From Pseudomonadota bacterium (GTDB lineage: Bacteria > Pseudomonadota > Alphaproteobacteria > Ferrovibrionales > Ferrovibrionaceae), in contig JAEYSS010000120.1 in the NCBI GenBank assembly GCA_023434425.1, positions 1 to 8,418 on the forward strand: a stretch of DNA of 8,418 nucleotides, read 5' to 3'. Positions 5,928 to 8,418 of the stretch are shown here, one piece after another. The position numbers and the translations under genes were made by a program. Under the pieces are notes generated by a model. The model did not search any database. It saw nothing but the letters and a program-made list of their open reading frames with translations, and had not been told where the DNA came from. The stretch's first letter is position 1; the number at the start of each line of letters is the position of its first letter.

Positions 5928-6410
5928 ATGAAAGGCGACAAGAAAGTTATCCAGCATCTCAATGGCGTGCTGAAGAATGAACTGACGGCGATCAACCAGT
6001 ACTTCCTCCATGCGCGCATGTGGAAGAGCTGGGGCTTCGAGCGGCTCGGCCATCACGAATACAAAGAATCGATCGAGGAGATGAAGCACGCCGACAAGAT
6101 CATCGAGCGCGTGCTGCTGCTGGAAGGCGTTCCGAATCTGCAGGATCTCGGCAAGCTGAAGATCGGCGAAACCGTTCCCGAAGGCCTTCAGGCCAATCTG
6201 GATCTCGAGCGCAAGGGCCGTGTCGATCTGGTCAACGCCATCGCGCATTGCGAAACGGTGCAGGACTATGTCAGCCGCACGATCCTGACCGAGATTCTCG
6301 ATGACACGGAAGAGCATATCGATCATCTGGAAACCCAGCTTGACCTGGTCCAGAAGGTGGGCCTGCAGAATTACCTGCAGTCGCAGATGGGCGACGGCTC
6401 GCCGTCGTAG
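5928..6410 (+). CDS. bfr: Bacterioferritin, haem-binding type with altered ferroxidase site
   Basis: This 160-residue protein aligns without gaps over nearly its whole length with E. coli bacterioferritin as I recall that sequence (MKGDKKVIQHLN, NELTAINQYFLHARMW, EEMKHADKIIER, NLQDLGKL, DYVSR, HIDHLETQLDLVQKVGLQNYLQSQ). Bacterioferritins form 24-mer iron-storage shells with haem at each two-fold interface. The haem ligand M52 is present. Diiron ligands E18, E51, H54, E94 and H130, plus Y25, are present, but the bridging Glu at 127 is Thr (ACG at 6306-6308; local residues D-D-T-E-E-H). Ferroxidase activity is probably reduced, as in the haem-binding alpha-type subunits of hetero-oligomeric bacterioferritins, which pair with a ferroxidase-competent subunit. 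No second bfr is in the window. GAGGAG precedes the ATG at normal spacing. The location beside bfd fits joint storage and release. Confidence 0.95.
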   Translation: MKGDKKVIQHLNGVLKNELTAINQYFLHARMWKSWGFERLGHHEYKESIEEMKHADKIIERVLLLEGVPNLQDLGKLKIGETVPEGLQANLDLERKGRVDLVNAIAHCETVQDYVSRTILTEILDDTEEHIDHLETQLDLVQKVGLQNYLQSQMGDGSPS

Positions 6411-6420
6411 CGCACGGTGC

Positions 6421-6504
6421 TGTCATGCCCGGGCTTGACCCGGGCATCCCATTTCAGTTCTTCATCGATAAAAATGGGATCCTCGGGTCAAGCCCGAGAT
6501 GACA
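6421..6504. repeat. Palindromic dispersed repeat (CCCGGGCTTGACCCGGG type) between bfr and rlmB
   Basis: Two ~31-base arms (6421-6452 and 6474-6504) are inverted copies of each other around a 21-base A/T-rich spacer. Each arm is itself a hairpin: 6425-6447 has a perfect nine-pair stem with loop CTTGA, and 6482-6498 has a six-pair stem CTCGGG/CCCGAG with loop TCAAG. Differences between the arms are compensated within each stem, so pairing is kept. Repeats of this sequence type are common between genes in alphaproteobacteria. It lies between convergent genes, starting 10 bases after the bfr stop, and may also act as a bidirectional transcript end. The right arm overlaps the last codons of rlmB. 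Confidence 0.85.
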
Positions 6505-7744
6505 ACAAAGGAATATAGCGTGGCGCTTGGCGGCGCACGCATTCATACAGCGCCACTGTAGCAGCAGCCGACACATTCAGGCTTTCCACGGCGCCGGTCA
6601 TCGGCAGCTTGGCCAGGAAGTCGCATTTCTCACGCGTCAGGCGGCGCAGGCCTTCATCTTCCGCCCCTAGCACCAAGGCGACGCGACGGATGTCGTGCAC
6701 GGCTACGGCCAGACTCTTGTCGGTTTCCATCTCCAGGCCGACGCGCCAGAAGCCGTATTCAGCCAGCAGATCGAGTGCGCGCGCCAGATTGGTGACGCGG
6801 ATCAGCGGCACGATTTCCAGGCCGCCGCTCGCAGCCTTGGCCAGTGCGCCAGTGGCTTCCGGCGCATGGCGGTCGGTCACGATCACGGCGCGGGCGCCGA
6901 AGGCTGCGGCCGACCGCAGGATGGCGCCGACATTGCGCGGATCGGTCACATGGTCGAGCAGCAGCACGACTTCGCGCTGCGCGCCATCTTCGTCCTGCGG
7001 CTCCTTGAGCGATTCAACGCCGGGGTCGTCCAGCGGGTCGGTCAGCATCGCGATGCCCTGGTGCACGGCGCCCGGCGGCAGCAGGCTGTCGAGTTTCATC
7101 CGGTCGATGATCTCGGGCTGCGCGCTCAGGCGGGGCAGGCGGTCGCCCAGGGCTTCGCGGGCCTCGCGGGTCAGAAGCAGGCGGCGGATCAGGCGCTCGT
7201 CATTCTCCAGCGCGGCCAGCACGGCATGGCTGCCATAGAGCCACACCGGCAGGTCGCCACGCGCCTCCCGGTTCCGGGATGAGAACTTGTCGCCGCCCAA
7301 ACCCTGGCCGTGGCGGGACAGTCGGCCGCCATGGCGTTCAGCGCGGTCGCGCTCCTGGTTCCAGTCCTCCTGCCGGGGACGAGGGGCATAGCCGGCCCCC
7401 TCGGACCGGGCGCCGTGGCGGGGCGCAAAATCCTGCTTGTGGCCCTCGCGGCGGTCCCCCTGGGGGCGCTTGCCTCCGGTCGGCCGGCTCCCGGCTCCAT
7501 AGGGGGGGCTCCGTTCGGCCTGGCGGCCACCTTCCGGACGTCCGCCCTCCGGACGGGCGTCCCGGCCGGGTTTACCCTGGCTGCCATAGGGACGGGGCTT
7601 GCCGCCCGGCTTTCCGGCAGCCTTCGGGCCGGCAGAAGAGCCGCCCGGGCGATTCGGGCGCTGGTCACGGGAGGAGGGATCCCGACCGCCACCCTTGGTG
7701 GCGGAGCGGGCGGGTTTCCGGGCATCTGGCTTGCGTCTTGACAT
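6488..7744 (-). CDS. rlmB: 23S rRNA (guanosine-2'-O-)-methyltransferase RlmB (SpoU/TrmH family) with long basic N-terminal extension
   Basis: The 418-residue product has a C-terminal SPOUT methyltransferase core. A substrate-binding domain begins about residue 166 (LPVWLYGSHAVLAALEN). The three SpoU motifs follow: DPRNVGAILRSAAAFG (268-283), VLGAEDEGL (358-366) and LPMTGAVESLNVSAAA (380-395). RlmB 2'-O-methylates the universally conserved G2251 of 23S rRNA during 50S assembly. E. coli RlmB has about 243 residues. The extra ~165 here are Arg/Gly/Pro/Lys-rich, low complexity and probably disordered, with a short direct repeat RPEGGRPEGGR. ATG at 7744 (MSRRKPD) has AAGGGG just upstream; an in-frame start at 7783 would add 13 residues without that support. 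The last residues (LSSRA) and the stop lie inside the palindromic repeat. Confidence 0.92.
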   Translation of the reverse strand: MSRRKPDARKPARSATKGGGRDPSSRDQRPNRPGGSSAGPKAAGKPGGKPRPYGSQGKPGRDARPEGGRPEGGRQAERSPPYGAGSRPTGGKRPQGDRREGHKQDFAPRHGARSEGAGYAPRPRQEDWNQERDRAERHGGRLSRHGQGLGGDKFSSRNREARGDLPVWLYGSHAVLAALENDERLIRRLLLTREAREALGDRLPRLSAQPEIIDRMKLDSLLPPGAVHQGIAMLTDPLDDPGVESLKEPQDEDGAQREVVLLLDHVTDPRNVGAILRSAAAFGARAVIVTDRHAPEATGALAKAASGGLEIVPLIRVTNLARALDLLAEYGFWRVGLEMETDKSLAVAVHDIRRVALVLGAEDEGLRRLTREKCDFLAKLPMTGAVESLNVSAAATVALYECVRRQAPRYIPLLSSRA

Positions 7745-7847
7745 GGCGCCCCTTATAGTTCGGCCCGTCAGAAGCAACAACATTGCCGCCGTCCCTAAAA
7801 GTTCAGGGTTCGGGGGGCGATGGTGGTGCTTTTGTCGCGTTTATCCA

Positions 7848-7876
7848 TTGACGTGCGGATATCCCTTCAGTAATTG
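7848..7876 (+). promoter_or_regulatory. Candidate promoter of the tRNA-Tyr/tRNA-Gly/tuf unit
   Basis: TTGACG (7848-7853, 5/6) is followed by a weak A/T-rich -10 region: AGTAAT at 7869-7874 with a 15-base spacer, or TAATTG at 7871-7876 with 17. A G/C-rich discriminator (GGGGGGCCCGG) then runs to the tRNA 5' end at 7889. The G/C-rich discriminator is typical of stringently controlled stable-RNA promoters. Confidence 0.45.
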
Positions 7877-7888
7877 GGGGGCCCGGTT

Positions 7889-7974
7889 GGAGGGGTGCCC
7901 GAGTGGCTAAAGGGGACGGACTGTAAATCCGTTGGCGTACGCCTACGCTGGTTCGAATCCAGCCCCCTCCACCA
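7889..7974 (+). tRNA. tRNA-Tyr (anticodon GUA), CCA encoded
   Basis: The acceptor GGAGGGG pairs with CCCCTCC. The anticodon stem ACGGA/TCCGT encloses loop CTGTAAA with GUA at 7923-7925. A class II variable arm (TGGCGTACGCCTACG region) and T loop TTCGAAT follow. Discriminator A and encoded CCA end the gene. The long variable arm together with GUA is diagnostic of bacterial tRNA-Tyr. Confidence 0.96.
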
Positions 7975-8047
7975 ATCTCTGCGCCAGTCAGAAGATGCCT
8001 GCGGCGTCAATGGCTTGGTTGGACGTCTTGAGGAGTAACGCGAAGCG

Positions 8048-8121
8048 GCGGGTGTAGCTCAGTGGTAGAGCCCCAGCCTTCCAAGCTGGTTGCGAGGGTT
8101 CGATTCCCTTCACCCGCTCCA
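8048..8121 (+). tRNA. tRNA-Gly (anticodon UCC), CCA encoded
   Basis: The acceptor GCGGGTG pairs with CACCCGC. The D arm is GCTC/GAGC, the anticodon stem CCAGC/GCTGG encloses loop CTTCCAA with UCC at 8080-8082, the T loop is TTCGATT, and discriminator T is followed by CCA. It lies 73 bases after tRNA-Tyr on the same strand and is probably co-transcribed with it and tuf. Confidence 0.96.
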
Positions 8122-8131
8122 GCTTTTGGGC

Positions 8132-8202
8132 GGACTCGCTGAGAGTAGAGCGAGGTCCGTCCGCGGCAGACGGTTTGACGAACGGCGCTTCATGAAGAGC
8201 GC
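8132..8202 (+). other. Structured tuf leader with two hairpins
   Basis: GGACTCGCT (8132-8140) pairs with AGCGAGGTCC (8149-8158) through nine pairs with one bulged base and an eight-base loop. GCGCT (8185-8189) pairs with AGCGC (8198-8202). Neither is followed by a T run, so they look more like RNA processing or leader structures between tRNA-Gly and tuf than terminators. TTGACG at 8175-8180 has no matching -10. Confidence 0.35.
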
Positions 8203-8291
8203 GGCGCGAACCGGATGCCAACGTCAACCCACCCGGGGTCCCGTGAGGGGCTTCGGCCAAGAAAACTGGTCGGAAACAGGATAGAGCAGCG

Positions 8292-8418
8292 ATGAGCAAG
8301 GCAAAGTTTGAGCGTAACAAGCCGCACTGCAACATTGGCACGATCGGCCACGTCGATCATGGCAAGACGTCTCTGACGGCTGCGATCACGAAGGTTCTGG
8401 CCGAGACCGGCGGCGCGT
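8292..8418 (+). CDS. tuf: Elongation factor Tu (5' part, runs off the window)
   Basis: The first 42 codons start MSKAKFERNKPHCNIGTIGH and contain the G1/P-loop G-H-V-D-H-G-K-T (residues 19-26), which is diagnostic for EF-Tu. EF-Tu carries aminoacyl-tRNA to the ribosome as a GTP complex. The ATG follows a modest GGATAGAG-type ribosome binding site after a 170-base gap from tRNA-Gly. The gene continues past the window edge, so completeness and copy number cannot be judged. Alphaproteobacteria often have two tuf genes. Confidence 0.97.
   Translation, partial: MSKAKFERNKPHCNIGTIGHVDHGKTSLTAAITKVLAETGGA

Noticed and set aside
6695..7282. 195-residue plus-strand frame opposite rlmB
   Set aside because: It is antisense to the conserved SpoU motifs of rlmB and has no family likeness.
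7751..7783. Promoter with TATAAG just upstream of rlmB
   Set aside because: The putative -10 lies so close to the ATG that the transcript would be leaderless, and the same bases include the AAGGGG ribosome binding site, so the promoter reading is doubtful.
7988..8341. 117-residue minus-strand frame with ERVKGIEPSQPAWKAGALPLSY
   Set aside because: This is the well-known spurious antisense translation of tRNA-Gly, and it runs into tuf.

Overview
The window reads as a chromosomal segment of a GC-rich alphaproteobacterium, probably Rhodospirillales-like. The signs are alphaproteobacterial-type tRNAs with encoded CCA, a palindromic CCCGGGCTTGACCCGGG repeat of the kind common in alphaproteobacterial intergenic DNA, a tripartite-tricarboxylate (Bug/TctC) binding protein, and a tRNA-Tyr, tRNA-Gly, tuf order. 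The genus cannot be fixed from the sequence alone.

Left part (1-1160). The 3' end of a long Ala/Gly/Ser-rich low-complexity protein enters from the left edge (2-580, +). It is followed by a small SnoaL/NTF2-like protein (704-1066, +) and a tRNA-Thr(UGU) on the minus strand (1084-1158).

Accessory catabolic block (1249-4763). An IclR-family regulator (minus) diverges from a two-gene operon on the plus strand: a Tat/Sec-exported Bug-type solute-binding protein and a cytoplasmic formylglycine-type sulfatase or phosphonate monoester hydrolase. A 17-bp dyad in the divergent region is a plausible operator. The likely logic is capture of an organic acid or ester, intracellular hydrolysis of a sulfate or phosphonate ester, and control by IclR. 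No TctA/TctB membrane genes lie here.

Iron-storage block (4829-6410). A promoter whose -35 region overlaps a Fur/Irr-like 7-1-7 palindrome drives an uncharacterised Cys-containing protein, then bacterioferritin-associated ferredoxin (Bfd), then a 43-aa putative membrane miniprotein whose ATG overlaps the bfd stop (TGATG). Bacterioferritin follows after 138 bp. This Bfr keeps the haem Met52 but carries Thr at the position of the bridging ferroxidase ligand Glu127.

Right part (6421-8418). A palindromic repeat separates bfr from the convergent rlmB (23S rRNA 2'-O-methyltransferase with a long basic disordered N-terminus). The repeat supplies the rlmB stop codon. Beyond rlmB, a plus-strand unit carries tRNA-Tyr(GUA), tRNA-Gly(UCC) and the start of tuf (EF-Tu), resembling the E. 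coli thrU-tyrU-glyT-thrT-tufB operon.

I see no phage, transposase, CRISPR or obvious defence locus. The most promising less-described material is the four-gene iron-storage cluster with its two uncharacterised members.
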